A stretch of DNA of 64,000 bases, taken from NCBI RefSeq assembly GCF_963675635.1, contig NZ_OY776488.1, forward strand, positions 3,455,028 to 3,519,027, written 5' to 3'. The DNA comes from an uncultured Pseudodesulfovibrio sp. Lineage in GTDB: Bacteria > Desulfobacterota > Desulfovibrionia > Desulfovibrionales > Desulfovibrionaceae. The position numbers and the translations under genes are program-made. Below, piece after piece: positions 8,172 through 17,438 of the stretch; positions within the stretch are counted from its first letter, which is position 1, and every line of letters begins with the position of its first letter. Below the pieces are notes generated by a model, which was given only the letters and a program-made list of their open reading frames with translations, searched no databases and had not been told where the DNA came from.

Positions 8172-8945
8172 TTATTGTGCGCTGTCGGTGTTCTCACCTG
8201 CTTCGTGCTTCTTCTCGGCATTTTCCAGAAATTCCAATGCACCCAACCCTGCTTCCACCGGGTTGACGTGGACACCTACGCTGACAGAACTGGATGATGA
8301 ATGCTGGGACATGGAGCCATCATCATTGTAGTGGGTGGAGGTGTGGGAGTGGTGACTCACTTCTTTTTCCGTGCCTATGGTGGGAGCGGCAACAGCGGCT
8401 TCCTTCAGGACTTCTTCTCCCACACCTGCGGGGTCTTCTTCGATTGCAGAGCCGATTGTGGCCGGTTCAGTGGTTTTGATCGTGGCCTGCTGAGACGGTG
8501 CGGTTGTCGCGGCAGAGGTGGAACCGCCAACGGGGACCAGTGATACCACCACAGAACTCGGAGTGAGAACATAGGCATTGCCGCTCGCCTCGTTCTGTTC
8601 GGCAGAGATGAGTGCGCCCGCAATTGACCCTTCGATGGAGCTGCCCATGGATGAGCTGGACATGCCAGACTGGACGGCATCCCGGGTTACGCCTCCGGTG
8701 TCGTACTTCTGGGATATCTGAACATCGGCTTGCTGAAAGCCGTCTTTCTTCAGTGTGAGTATGTGCGCCTGGGTTTTTTCAAGTTTTACGGTACAGGGTG
8801 TGGTGCACGTCTGCGTGCCATCTGCATAAACCACTGCACCGCTCGGGTTGCTGGAAACCGGAATGTTCTGTGTGGCTACACCGCATCCCATGAGGGGAAG
8901 TGCCATCAGAGTGAGAGACAGGAAAATTCGAGAAAATCTAATCAT
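8172..8945 (-). CDS. PEGA-domain lipoprotein with long Ser/Thr/His-rich tail
   Basis: A 257-residue lipoprotein precursor with lipobox LMGC at residues 18 to 21. A PEGA domain follows (IPVSSNPSGAVVYADGTQ, CTVKLEKTQAHILTLKKDGF). The middle is Ser/Gly-rich (SGMSSSSMGSS), and the C-terminal third is low complexity with a His/Ser cluster (SHHSHTSTHYNDDGSMSQHS). It is a longer paralogue of the protein at 6657-7085. It is probably envelope-attached. No enzymatic motif is visible. Confidence 0.82.
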   Translation of the reverse strand: MIRFSRIFLSLTLMALPLMGCGVATQNIPVSSNPSGAVVYADGTQTCTTPCTVKLEKTQAHILTLKKDGFQQADVQISQKYDTGGVTRDAVQSGMSSSSMGSSIEGSIAGALISAEQNEASGNAYVLTPSSVVVSLVPVGGSTSAATTAPSQQATIKTTEPATIGSAIEEDPAGVGEEVLKEAAVAAPTIGTEKEVSHHSHTSTHYNDDGSMSQHSSSSSVSVGVHVNPVEAGLGALEFLENAEKKHEAGENTDSAQ

Positions 8946-9064
8946 TATTCCTCCATTGATGATAATGTAGCCTTATAGGTCATGACTTTGAACAGGGCAA
9001 TAAAAAGTCGTGTCATCAAGGCTTGACCGGCTGCCGCTTCTTGAGTTAGGTAGGGTTTATTCCG

Positions 9065-9086
9065 TATATCAAGATATCCTGATATA
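9065..9086. promoter_or_regulatory. Dyad operator ahead of sahR-ahcY
   Basis: A 22-base near-perfect palindrome (20 of 22 positions symmetric) with half-sites TATATCAAGA and its complement ends ten bases before the sahR start codon. It overlaps the expected ribosome-binding region. The size and symmetry fit a winged-helix ArsR dimer, so it is the likely autoregulatory SahR site controlling both sahR and ahcY. That reading is an inference. Confidence 0.7.
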
Positions 9087-9096
9087 GAGAAAAAAG

Positions 9097-10008
9097 ATGG
9101 AAATAATTAAATATTGCAAAGCATTGTCTGATGATACTCGGGCGCGACTGGTCAACGTTCTTCTGGAATATGAACTGAATGTTGGCGAGATAGTACAGGT
9201 TATGGAGATGGGGCAGTCTCGTATTTCCCGTCATCTCAAGATCTTGTCCGAGTCTGGTCTGGTGGACGTTCGACGAGATGGATTGTGGGCCTTTTACAAG
9301 GCCAGTGGAGAGGGGCAGGGACGTCTGTTCCTTGATGGTGTCAGAACACTGATGGCCGGAGAGTCGGACTTGCAGCGTGATCGCAATCGAGCTGACAGAG
9401 TAATCCGTGAGCGGACAGCCGCTACCCGGCAGTTTTTTGATGACATTGCGTCGGATTGGGATCGCATGACTGCCGAAGTCCTCGGCGACCTCAATCTGGG
9501 CGAGGAAATCCAGGCCCGGTTGCCCCGGTGTTCGTGTGCAGCCGATATCGGTTGCGGTCCGGGTGATATGCTCGAAATTCTCTCCAGAACATCGGACATG
9601 GTTATCGGTGTCGATAACTCGCCCAAGATGCTAGAACTGGCCGAGGAACGTTTTTCTGAACATGCGGGAATGTCACTGCGTATCGGCGAGATGACGCATC
9701 TTCCCCTGCGGGATTGGGAGGCGGACTGCACGGTTGTGTCTTTGGTGCTGCATCACTTGGCACGTCCCATCGATGCGCTCAAGGAGGCGGGCCGTGTTCT
9801 CAAGATCGGCGGGCGCCTGATTATTGCGGAGTTCGACCAGCACGAGAACGAGCTGATGCGGAGCGAATACGGTGATCGTCGACTCGGTATCCCGAGGGAG
9901 AAGATGATCGACTGGTTGGGCAAGGCACGGTTCGAAGTGAAGGCGGTTACGGAATTTACAGTTAATATGGGACTCGTGGTTGTACTCTACGAGGCCGAAA
10001 AAAAATAA
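9097..10008 (+). CDS. sahR: ArsR-family regulator fused to SAM-dependent methyltransferase (SahR-like)
   Basis: A 303-residue fusion. Residues 1 to 75 form an ArsR winged helix (ALSDDTRARLVNVLLEYELN, then GQSRISRHLKILSESGLVDVRRDG). Residues about 110 to 300 form a class I methyltransferase with motif I at 148-157 (AADIGCGPGD). No metal-binding Cys motif is seen. ArsR regulators of this kind, called SahR, are known from Desulfovibrio to control the S-adenosylhomocysteine cycle, with the methyltransferase domain as a probable SAH/SAM sensor. The gene lies 24 bases before ahcY and is preceded by a strong dyad. The ribosome site is weak (TAGAGAAAAAAG), fitting tight control. Confidence 0.85.
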   Translation: MEIIKYCKALSDDTRARLVNVLLEYELNVGEIVQVMEMGQSRISRHLKILSESGLVDVRRDGLWAFYKASGEGQGRLFLDGVRTLMAGESDLQRDRNRADRVIRERTAATRQFFDDIASDWDRMTAEVLGDLNLGEEIQARLPRCSCAADIGCGPGDMLEILSRTSDMVIGVDNSPKMLELAEERFSEHAGMSLRIGEMTHLPLRDWEADCTVVSLVLHHLARPIDALKEAGRVLKIGGRLIIAEFDQHENELMRSEYGDRRLGIPREKMIDWLGKARFEVKAVTEFTVNMGLVVVLYEAEKK

Positions 10009-10032
10009 TCAACACTCTATTTGGAGGAAGTC

Positions 10033-11463
10033 ATGTCTAAAAACGTTATCCCTGTCGATCCGAAATGCGAAAACAAGGTCGCTGACATGTCCTTGGCCGA
10101 GTGGGGCCACATGGAAATGCAGTTGTCCGAGCGCGAAATGCCCGGTCTCATGTCTCTCATTGAGAAATATGGTGAAGAAAAGCCCCTTAAAGGCCTCAAG
10201 ATCATGGGCTCCCTGCACATGACCATTCAGACCGCCATGCTCATCAAGTGCCTGTATGAACTCGGTGCAGACCTGCGCTGGGCTTCCTGCAACATTTTTT
10301 CCACGCAGGACAATGCTGCCGCAGCCATTGCCGACTCCGGGATGTCCAAGGTGTTCGCATGGAAGGGCGAATCGTTGGAAGAGTTCTGGTGGTGCACTGA
10401 GCAGGCTTTGACATGGCCTGACGGCTCCGGTCCTGACCTTATCGTTGATGATGGCGGTGACGCTACCCTGCTCGTTCATCAGGGCGTGAAGTGCGAAAAA
10501 GATCCCAGCCTGCTCGGACAGAAACATGAGGTGAAGGAATTTCAGATCGTCATGGATCGTCTGGAAGCCTCCTATGCGGCTGATCCGCAGAAGTGGACCA
10601 AGATTGCCAAGGTTATTCGTGGCGTGTCCGAAGAGACCACGACTGGCGTCCATCGTCTTTACGAGATGCAGCGCAACGGCGAACTGCTTTTCCCGGCCAT
10701 CAACGTCAACGACTCCGTGACCAAATCCAAGTTCGACAACCTTTACGGCTGCCGTGAGTCCCTGGCTGACGGTATCAAGCGCGCTACTGATGTCATGATC
10801 GCAGGCAAGGTCGTGGTTGTTATCGGTTACGGTGACGTGGGCAAGGGTTGTGCTCAGTCCATGCGCGGCTTCGGTGCTCGTGTGCTTGTCACTGAAATTG
10901 ATCCCATCTGCGCACTCCAGGCTGCCATGGAAGGTTTTGAAGTCACCACCATGGAAGATGCTGCCCCCCGTGGCGATATCTTTGTTACCTGCACCGGCAA
11001 CTACCATGTCGTCACCGGTGAACACATGGATGCCATGAAGGATGAAGCCATTCTCTGCAACATCGGTCATTTCGATTCCGAAATCGAGATGCTGCACCTT
11101 GAAGGCAATCCCAAGTGCGTGAAGAAAGAAGTCAAACCGCAGGTCGACAAGTGGACCCTGCCTTCCGGCAAGTCTCTCATCGTTCTGGCAGAAGGGCGTC
11201 TGGTCAACCTTGGTTGCGCCACCGGTCATCCGAGCTTCGTTATGTCCAACTCCTTCACAAACCAGGTGCTGGCACAGTTGGATCTGGCAAAGAATGAATA
11301 CGAACCCAAGGTTATGATTCTGCCCAAGAAGCTGGACGAAGAGGTCGCTCGTCTGCATCTCGAACGTCTCGGCGTCAAACTCGAAAAACTGTCCAAACAG
11401 CAGGCTGATTATATCGGCGTGGAAGTGGAAGGCCCGTTTAAGCCGGATCACTATCGCTACTAG
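10033..11463 (+). CDS. ahcY: S-adenosylhomocysteine hydrolase
   Basis: A 476-residue cytoplasmic enzyme that splits S-adenosylhomocysteine to adenosine and homocysteine and so drains the product inhibitor of methylations. The NAD-binding loop GYGDVGKG is at residues 265 to 272. The substrate-binding segment ([11 protein letters not shown]) and the family C-terminus (KPDHYRY) are present. The start at 10033 follows TTGGAGGAAG. An in-frame TTG at 10021 would overlap that site and is rejected. It is cotranscribed with sahR, and a strong terminator follows at 11486-11513. Confidence 0.97.
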   Translation: MSKNVIPVDPKCENKVADMSLAEWGHMEMQLSEREMPGLMSLIEKYGEEKPLKGLKIMGSLHMTIQTAMLIKCLYELGADLRWASCNIFSTQDNAAAAIADSGMSKVFAWKGESLEEFWWCTEQALTWPDGSGPDLIVDDGGDATLLVHQGVKCEKDPSLLGQKHEVKEFQIVMDRLEASYAADPQKWTKIAKVIRGVSEETTTGVHRLYEMQRNGELLFPAINVNDSVTKSKFDNLYGCRESLADGIKRATDVMIAGKVVVVIGYGDVGKGCAQSMRGFGARVLVTEIDPICALQAAMEGFEVTTMEDAAPRGDIFVTCTGNYHVVTGEHMDAMKDEAILCNIGHFDSEIEMLHLEGNPKCVKKEVKPQVDKWTLPSGKSLIVLAEGRLVNLGCATGHPSFVMSNSFTNQVLAQLDLAKNEYEPKVMILPKKLDEEVARLHLERLGVKLEKLSKQQADYIGVEVEGPFKPDHYRY

Positions 11464-11485
11464 TCTCATTCTTGATATTAAAACG

Positions 11486-11513
11486 AAGGGGAGCCAATTG
11501 GCTCCCCTTTTTT
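11486..11513 (+). terminator. Terminator after ahcY
   Basis: A perfect 10-base-pair GC-rich stem (AAGGGGAGCC with GGCTCCCCTT), an AATT loop and a T run lie 22 bases after the ahcY stop codon. Confidence 0.9.
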
Positions 11514-11546
11514 GTGCGGTTGTGCTGGCGCGGAATACGCAGCAGG

Positions 11547-12329
11547 TCATCTGTATTTATTTAGAATGGCTTCAAGGCGGCCATCCTGCTTCATGGCATT
11601 GAGCACCGTGTTGAATTTCTGGATAAAAGGTTCCCAGTTTCCTTTTTTTGTGAAGGCAAATCGATAGTCCGCACTGTCGCAGGGCGTTTCGTCAAGAACG
11701 AAACGCTCGGGACTGAGTTCCGGCTTTGTGCGCATGAGCCACTGGGTTTCGGCTCGATTGACCACTGCTGCATCGACTCGGCCAATGGCAAGGAGTCCCA
11801 GCATGGAGTAAGGGGAAACCGATCTCACCCGCCGGATTTTGTTTGGTCCGAAGTGTGGCTCGAGTACCGGGTAGGCGAAGTCTTTGATCGTGGCCACTGA
11901 TTTACCGTACAGATCTTTCGGCGAGGTATATTTCAGTGGAGTCTCGGCAGCATAGATCAATACATCTTCGCTCTGCATGAACGGGTCTGTCCACAAGAAA
12001 TCTGTTGCGTTGGGAACCCATTTCATGGCTTTGGGGTGAACGTCGATTTTGCCGTGCTCGAGCATCATCCACCCTCGTCTGTTGGGAAGTCGCATGACCT
12101 TTATTTTGTAATCAAGTGGTTCGGCGACGGCACGCAATACCTCAACGAACACACCGCCGTCCGGAAGGTACGGATCGTCCATGATGTACGGCGGCCAATT
12201 GGTGTCCGGGATAAACATTGTGATTGTCTTGTCTGCCGCCTCAGCCTGAATGCACCCTGTCCAAAAACCTGTCCCAATCCAAGTGACTGTTGTGAACAGA
12301 ACGGTTAGTATAAAAAGTTTGCAATTCAT
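11547..12329 (-). CDS. Periplasmic solute-binding protein family 3 (amino-acid-type)
   Basis: A 260-residue exported protein. A signal peptide covers about residues 1 to 30 (hydrophobic LFILTVLFTTVTWIGTGFW, cleavage near QAEA). The mature part matches the SBP_bac_3 fold: WPPYIMDDPYLPDGGVFVEV near the front, a KSVATIKDFAYPVLE hinge segment and a C-terminal WEPFIQKFNTVLNAMKQDG helix. It has no neighbouring permease or ATPase. It is therefore either an orphan binding protein or a sensing protein, as is common in this group of bacteria. The ligand is unknown. Confidence 0.85.
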   Translation of the reverse strand: MNCKLFILTVLFTTVTWIGTGFWTGCIQAEAADKTITMFIPDTNWPPYIMDDPYLPDGGVFVEVLRAVAEPLDYKIKVMRLPNRRGWMMLEHGKIDVHPKAMKWVPNATDFLWTDPFMQSEDVLIYAAETPLKYTSPKDLYGKSVATIKDFAYPVLEPHFGPNKIRRVRSVSPYSMLGLLAIGRVDAAVVNRAETQWLMRTKPELSPERFVLDETPCDSADYRFAFTKKGNWEPFIQKFNTVLNAMKQDGRLEAILNKYR

Positions 12330-12477
12330 GGAATGACCCTAGCCTAACTGCGTTTGTTTTACAAAGAGAATAGATGGATATGGGGAGAGGGGGATGCAGG
12401 AAATCTTATAAAATCACCATATGTGGCGGTTTTTTTGTGGGGGACTGACTGTACCGAGTTGTGTTAAGAATTCTTTC

Positions 12478-13428
12478 ATGCACCATTTTCGCCTGTTCTT
12501 AATACTTATTTTTATGCTGACTTTCGCCAATCCTGCCTTTGCATTGGAGGTCGAAGTGTCGGTCTCCAGTTTCAAGGTGGATCATGCCTTTTCCTACGCA
12601 CCGGGCAATCTTCTTGATGGAGACCCCACAACAGCATGGGTCGGAGGGAGTCTCAGCTCCGGGACCGGGCAATGGATGGAGTTTGCCTTTCCCGTGCCGG
12701 TCAGGGTGACTCGACTTGGTATTTTCAACGGTCATCAGGAAGCAGGGCGGTTCAAGGAATTTCGACGGATTCGTTCCGGGCGCATTGTGTATCCCGATGG
12801 TTCGGAAAGTCCGTTCTGGCTTCGCGACGAGGCCGGTGAACAGATTGTCGAATGCCCTGCCAAGCCTTTTAAGTCATTCAGGATTATCGTTGATGAAGTC
12901 TTCCCCAAAGGCGGGGCGATGGGCAAGCAGAAGCTGGCGGTGTCCGAGGTGAAATTCTATTTGACGCTCATGGCGATCCCGCCAGAAGGAATTGCGGGGG
13001 AGAGTGCGAAGAACGACCGTATTCCAGTATTGCCCCCGGCAGATCTGACCAACGAAGTGCCTGACGAGATAAAGGAACTGCTTCGGACTTTTTATGTGAT
13101 GCAAAGCTCTCTTGCCGATGACTATCATACCCTGTTTGCCAAGCATGTGCGCGATCGGTTCGATTTCCAGTTTGAGGTGTTCAAGGAAATTCAACGGCAG
13201 CGCGGTACCTATACGATTTTGCGCACGGCACTGGTAGATCCGGCTGGATTACGGTTTGATCTGGTGTATTTGCAGGAAGACGTGGCCGAGGTCCGCGTGT
13301 TCGGAACGTACCGAGTGCAGGTAGCTGATCTGGACCAGAATCTGGAAGAGGATTCCGTGTTTGCCCTGATGAAAGGAAGTGACGGTTGGAAGATCCTCGA
13401 GTTGGATGGTCAAGAGGACGGCATTTAA
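12478..13428 (+). CDS. Exported F5/8-type (discoidin-like) domain protein
   Basis: A 316-residue protein starting with a signal peptide (FRLFLILIFMLTFANPAFA). Residues about 25 to 160 form a galactose-binding-like jelly roll with the discoidin pattern: LLDGDPTTAWVGG, then WMEFAFPVPVRVTRLGIFNG and KSFRIIVDEVF. This resembles the domain annotated as the NADase-type F5/8 translocation domain. A second part (about 200 to 316) is alpha/beta and unassigned. An in-frame ATG at 12421 would place 19 non-signal residues ahead, so 12478 is preferred although its ribosome site is poor. The ligand is unknown. Confidence 0.75.
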   Translation: MHHFRLFLILIFMLTFANPAFALEVEVSVSSFKVDHAFSYAPGNLLDGDPTTAWVGGSLSSGTGQWMEFAFPVPVRVTRLGIFNGHQEAGRFKEFRRIRSGRIVYPDGSESPFWLRDEAGEQIVECPAKPFKSFRIIVDEVFPKGGAMGKQKLAVSEVKFYLTLMAIPPEGIAGESAKNDRIPVLPPADLTNEVPDEIKELLRTFYVMQSSLADDYHTLFAKHVRDRFDFQFEVFKEIQRQRGTYTILRTALVDPAGLRFDLVYLQEDVAEVRVFGTYRVQVADLDQNLEEDSVFALMKGSDGWKILELDGQEDGI

Positions 13429-13452
13429 TCAGATACTATTTATATCAGCACC

Positions 13453-14706
13453 TTATATAATCCATACATCAATCAATTCACCTTGGTATAACCCCTCGGA
13501 GTCTGTTGGTATGGCGGCCAGTCCCTGGGCTTGGACAATTGTTCTGAGTAGACCGGATTTACCAAGTACAGGATGTGCCAGGGGCGGTTGTCCGTCCCGT
13601 TCTTCCAGCCGGATACGGATATAATCTTCTCGGCCTGGCTTGGAAGCCACGTTTCGGGCCAGCTCGGCCTTGCGTTTGTTTCGGTTTATCGTCGTGAAGC
13701 CGCTGTCATCTCCCTGAAGATGCCGGATGAGGGGCAATATCAGTACGTGCATGACCACCAGGGCGGATGTCACCTGTCCCGGCAGTCCCAGAACCGGTTT
13801 ATTTGCCACACGGCCCAGAATGGTCGGCTTGCCCGGACTGAGTGCCACCCCATGTGCTAATATTTCCGCGTCCTTCATGGATTCGATAGCCTCGACAGTC
13901 AGGTCGCGAACACCAATGGAACTGCCGCCAGACAATAAGACCATGTCGTTGTCTTCAATGGCTTTTTTCAAGGCACGGCTCAGGCTTTCCAAGTTGTCCT
14001 TGATGATGCCGTATCGGGTGGGCTTGCCATTAGCCTGTTTGACCAACGCGGCAATGGTCAGGGAGTTGACGTCACGAACCTGTCCCGGTCTCGGGGTTTC
14101 GTTTACTTCGATCAGTTCGTCGCCGGTGGATAATATACCCACGCGGGGACGGCGGCGCAGAGAAATTTCTTCAAAACCCAAAGCCGCGGCAAGTCCGACT
14201 TCCTGTGGCCTGATGATGGTCCCGGCAGCGAGAGCTACCGCGCCTTTTTTGGCGTCTTCACCCCGTTGCATCACATTCTCACCGGGGGCTGCGCTTTTGC
14301 GGATTTCAATGGTGCCCATATCCGAACCGGCTTCCATGGCCTGGGTGTGTTCGACCATGACCACACTGTCTGCACCGTTTGGCAGAACGCCGCCAGTGGC
14401 TATGCGGGCACACTCACCGGGCTGTATTTCAATGTCCGGTAGTTGGTCGATGGGCAGGGCTGCCACACATTCAAGATAGCCGGGATTGGATTCAGTGGCT
14501 CCGAATATGTCTCGCGCATTGACGGCAAATCCATCCATGCATGATCTGTCCAGCAAAGGCCAGTCGTGTTCAGCGATGATGCCATCCGCCAACACGCGAC
14601 CTACAGCTCGGGTCAGGCTCTTTGTTTCTTGAGTGAGCGGAGAGAATCCTTTGAGCAAACCGATAAATTCTTCGCGGCTGATGATAGTGAAAAAACCGTG
14701 GTTCAT
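13453..14706 (-). CDS. moeA: Molybdopterin molybdotransferase MoeA
   Basis: A 417-residue enzyme that inserts molybdate into adenylated molybdopterin. Visible features are the N-terminal SREEFIGLLKGF helix, RSCMDGFAVNARDI, the GGVLPNGADSVVMVEHT segment, the MPT-binding MoCF domain with GDELIEV and SGGSSIGVRDL, and the C-terminal beta barrel. An ATG at 14706 with TAGGAT upstream is preferred over the longer frame to 14781. It lies 7 bases downstream of argB in the same direction. A sulfate reducer needs it for formate dehydrogenases and related enzymes. Confidence 0.95.
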   Translation of the reverse strand: MNHGFFTIISREEFIGLLKGFSPLTQETKSLTRAVGRVLADGIIAEHDWPLLDRSCMDGFAVNARDIFGATESNPGYLECVAALPIDQLPDIEIQPGECARIATGGVLPNGADSVVMVEHTQAMEAGSDMGTIEIRKSAAPGENVMQRGEDAKKGAVALAAGTIIRPQEVGLAAALGFEEISLRRRPRVGILSTGDELIEVNETPRPGQVRDVNSLTIAALVKQANGKPTRYGIIKDNLESLSRALKKAIEDNDMVLLSGGSSIGVRDLTVEAIESMKDAEILAHGVALSPGKPTILGRVANKPVLGLPGQVTSALVVMHVLILPLIRHLQGDDSGFTTINRNKRKAELARNVASKPGREDYIRIRLEERDGQPPLAHPVLGKSGLLRTIVQAQGLAAIPTDSEGLYQGELIDVWII

Positions 14707-14713
14707 GGATATC

Positions 14714-15619
14714 CTAGTATATGATTTCAGTGCCGATGCCGGATTTTGTGAAGAGTTCCAGCAGAATGCAGTTCTCGACACGACCGTCGATGATGGCTGA
14801 CTTCTCGACGTTTGCCACAGCTTCCAGGCAGCATTTGATTTTCGGGATCATGCCTCCGGTTACAACGCCGGTGCGGATGGCTTCAAAGGCTTCCTTGGCC
14901 GTGAGCGAGGTGATAAGTTCCTTGTTCTCATCAAGTAGGCCGGGAACATCGGTCAGCAGGTAGAGCCGTTTGGCTCCCATGGCGGTGGCAACGGCCCCGG
15001 CCACGGAGTCGGCATTGATGTTGTATGTTTCGCCTTCTTCATCCACGCCGACAGGGGCGATGACAGGAATGAATCCGTCGCTCAGCAGGGAATAAATGAG
15101 CTTGGTGTTGACCGAAGTCACTTCGCCCACTTTACCGAGATCTATGATTTCAGGTGGTGCGTCGGCTTTTTCGATGGCCAGTTCCTTTGGCTCCGCCTGA
15201 ATGAGTTTGCCGTCCTTGCCCGACAGTCCTACGGCCTGTCCGCCGTTCAGGTTGATCAGGTTGACAATTTCCTTGTTCACCTTGCCGACCAGTACCATCT
15301 CCACCACATCCATTGTGGCCTTGTCTGTGACCCTGTACCCCTGTCGAAAATGGGATTCGATATTCAGGGCGGTCAACATCTTGCCGATCTGCGGTCCGCC
15401 GCCATGTACGACCACGGGATTGATACCGATGTATTTGAGCAGAATGATGTTCAGGGCGAATGCGCGTTTCAATTTTTCGTCGATCATGGCGTTGCCGCCG
15501 TATTTGATGACGATGGTTTTACCGTAGAATTCAGCAATATACGGCAGGGTTTCGATAATGGATTTCGCCTGAAGCTGATAGCGCTTCATGTCCCGTTTGT
15601 TGATGGGCTCTTTCTTCAT
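14714..15619 (-). CDS. argB: Acetylglutamate kinase
   Basis: A 301-residue amino-acid-kinase-fold enzyme that phosphorylates N-acetylglutamate in arginine synthesis. Motifs include KYGGNAM at the phosphate-binding lysine, [18 protein letters not shown], the [12 protein letters not shown] segment and [11 protein letters not shown]. The GYRVT element and extra N-terminal helix ([17 protein letters not shown]) are typical of the arginine-sensitive hexameric form. An AGGAG site precedes the ATG. moeA follows directly, although the two have no biochemical link. Confidence 0.96.
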   Translation of the reverse strand: MKKEPINKRDMKRYQLQAKSIIETLPYIAEFYGKTIVIKYGGNAMIDEKLKRAFALNIILLKYIGINPVVVHGGGPQIGKMLTALNIESHFRQGYRVTDKATMDVVEMVLVGKVNKEIVNLINLNGGQAVGLSGKDGKLIQAEPKELAIEKADAPPEIIDLGKVGEVTSVNTKLIYSLLSDGFIPVIAPVGVDEEGETYNINADSVAGAVATAMGAKRLYLLTDVPGLLDENKELITSLTAKEAFEAIRTGVVTGGMIPKIKCCLEAVANVEKSAIIDGRVENCILLELFTKSGIGTEIIY

Positions 15620-15761
15620 TGGTTCTCCTGAAACATGGGCTTTCCGAATTTATTTCGGGATTGTCAGATAAAGGCGGGATGAAGTCAATAAACGGTCTTG
15701 CATTCAGTGTGTCGAATCTGTAAATTCCTCATACCATATGTAAAATTAACAGGATACCGCC

Positions 15762-16955
15762 ATGAAGATTAGCTTCAATAGAATGGAATGGGCTGGTTCG
15801 GTCGGAGATCTGGGAACACTGCTCCCTCTGGCTTTTGGTATGATCATGATAAATGGTCTATCCGCTACAGGGCTCTTTCTGACTGTGGGCCTCATGTATG
15901 TGGTCGTTGGTACCTACTACCGGGTGCCTATCGCTGTCCAACCTATGAAAGTCGTGTCTGCCTATGGTATTGCGCTGGCCCTGACTCCCGGAGTGATTAC
16001 CGCTTCCGGCCTGTTATTGGCTGTGCTGTTGCTGATCCTCGGAGCCACCGGGTTGGTGAAAGTGGTCGCCAGGATTGTTCCCAAGGCGGTTATTCGCGGC
16101 GTTCAGCTGTCCACAGGTGTGCTGTTGCTGTCCAAGGGAGCCTCGTTGGTTGTCGGGTCCAACTCCTTTCAGGCCATGCGTGGCGCGGTGGAGCCGTTCC
16201 TGTCAATTCAAAGCATCGGTCCGTTACCCATGTCCATCGTTTCGGGTGTGCTTTTCGGCGTTGTCACATTGTTCCTGTTGAGAAGTCATCGGTATCCGGC
16301 GGGACTTGTGGTTGTTGTCTGCGGCGCGATTTTCGGAGCGGCCTTCGGCGCGTGGCGAGAATTGACGTCGATCCAGCCCGGTGTGCATCTGCCGGAGATT
16401 CTGCCTTTTGGTTTCCCCACAAGTGTGGATTTTTCATACGCCTTGTTTGCTCTTGTCCTGCCGCAGATTCCCATGACCATGGGGAATGCCGTCATTGCCA
16501 ACCGTGATTTGAGTTTTGAATATTTCGGCAAGGACAGTCGTCGAGTCACGGATCGCGCCCTGTGTATTTCTATGGGGCTGTCCAACGTGTTTTCCGCTCT
16601 GGTTGGCGGTATGCCGGTCTGTCATGGAGCGGGTGGTCTGGCCGCCCATTATGCTTTCGGCGCGCGGACTCCCGGTTCCAATCTCATTATCGGCGGGTTT
16701 TTCGTGACGCTTGCCGTGTTGCTTGGGACTGATTCGGTCAACGTGCTTCATCTGCTTCCCATGGGGGTACTTGGGGTGTTGCTGTTTTTTGCAGGGACGC
16801 AGCTTGCCCTGACCATACAGGATGTTGAAGCGCGGACGGATCTTTTCATTATCATTGTTATGTTGGGAATTACGTTGGCCTCGAATCTGGCCTGGGCATT
16901 TGGAGTTGCCATTGTGCTGGAGTATTTGCTTCGTAAGGGGAAGATTACCGTATAG
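15762..16955 (+). CDS. MOT1-type molybdate/sulfate transporter
   Basis: A 397-residue polytopic membrane protein with about 10 to 12 hydrophobic segments. Family marks are GDLGTLLPLAFGM near the N-terminus, RVPIAVQPMKVVSAYGIA and GGMPVCHGAGGLAAHYAFG. These are the signature motifs of the SulP-related MOT1 group (putative sulfate/molybdate transporters), which lack the STAS domain of SulP proteins, as here. Its position beside moeA favours molybdate. The start has an AGGAT site, and a terminator follows at 16981-17007. Confidence 0.87.
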   Translation: MKISFNRMEWAGSVGDLGTLLPLAFGMIMINGLSATGLFLTVGLMYVVVGTYYRVPIAVQPMKVVSAYGIALALTPGVITASGLLLAVLLLILGATGLVKVVARIVPKAVIRGVQLSTGVLLLSKGASLVVGSNSFQAMRGAVEPFLSIQSIGPLPMSIVSGVLFGVVTLFLLRSHRYPAGLVVVVCGAIFGAAFGAWRELTSIQPGVHLPEILPFGFPTSVDFSYALFALVLPQIPMTMGNAVIANRDLSFEYFGKDSRRVTDRALCISMGLSNVFSALVGGMPVCHGAGGLAAHYAFGARTPGSNLIIGGFFVTLAVLLGTDSVNVLHLLPMGVLGVLLFFAGTQLALTIQDVEARTDLFIIIVMLGITLASNLAWAFGVAIVLEYLLRKGKITV

Positions 16956-16980
16956 TTTTGTTGGAGATGAAGAGATAAGG

Positions 16981-17007
16981 AAGGGCCGCTTTTAGCGGCC
17001 TTTTTTT
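16981..17007 (+). terminator. Terminator after the MOT1-type gene
   Basis: A 7-base-pair core stem (GGCCGCT with AGCGGCC), extended by A/T pairs, is followed by seven T residues, 25 bases after the stop codon. Confidence 0.85.
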
Positions 17008-17085
17008 ATAGGAAGATGCCGCCTTCGGCGAGAGTCGTTGTTGGGGGCGAGACGCACCCAACGTTCTCCATGCCCTCCCGGCGGG

Positions 17086-17117
17086 GGCCGTTTTTTTGTT
17101 GGGGCAAAAAAAGGGCC
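17086..17117. repeat. Inverted repeat with T7/A7 arms
   Basis: Thirteen-base arms (17086-17098 and 17105-17117) pair with one mismatch around a six-base loop. The arms are GGCC next to a T7 or A7 tract. In either direction this makes a terminator-like hairpin with the T-tract inside the stem. Confidence 0.6.
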
Positions 17118-17162
17118 GAAAAAAAGCCCCTTACTATCTTGGCCGCCTTGTGATCGGCGGCA

Positions 17163-17261
17163 AGAAGCTGATCATCGCGCGCAGCTTTCGGAATCGCGTT
17201 CTTCCGCTTCGCTCCAGTGCAATTCCGAACAAGACGCTGCCACTGCGCGCTGTCAGCTTCT
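17163..17261. repeat. Triple nested perfect inverted repeat, candidate structured RNA
   Basis: Three perfect stems lie one inside the next in strict order: AGAAGCTGA with TCAGCTTCT (17163-17171/17253-17261), GCGCGCAG with CTGCGCGC (17177-17184/17243-17250), and TTCGGAAT with ATTCCGAA (17187-17194/17222-17229). Small asymmetric internal loops separate them. Twenty-five perfectly paired positions in 99 bases are hard to explain by chance. The function is unknown. Confidence 0.6.
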
Positions 17262-17438
17262 AAGCCTTCCGATCAAGGGCTGAGTCCGGTCTTCGTCTGG
17301 CAAAGGGAAGAGCTCGTCTTCGAAGGAAGAGCGGTGTTGGGGGGCTAAAGCTCCCCCAAGGCCCTCTCTGGTTATCGAAGAGCCAAGAATCAAAGTTTTT
17401 CACCTACACCGATCAACATCTCACAACGACAGACAATT

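Noticed and set aside
10009-11550. 513-codon minus-strand frame opposite ahcY
   Set aside because: It is the antisense shadow of ahcY, which has strong family motifs, a good ribosome site and a terminator.
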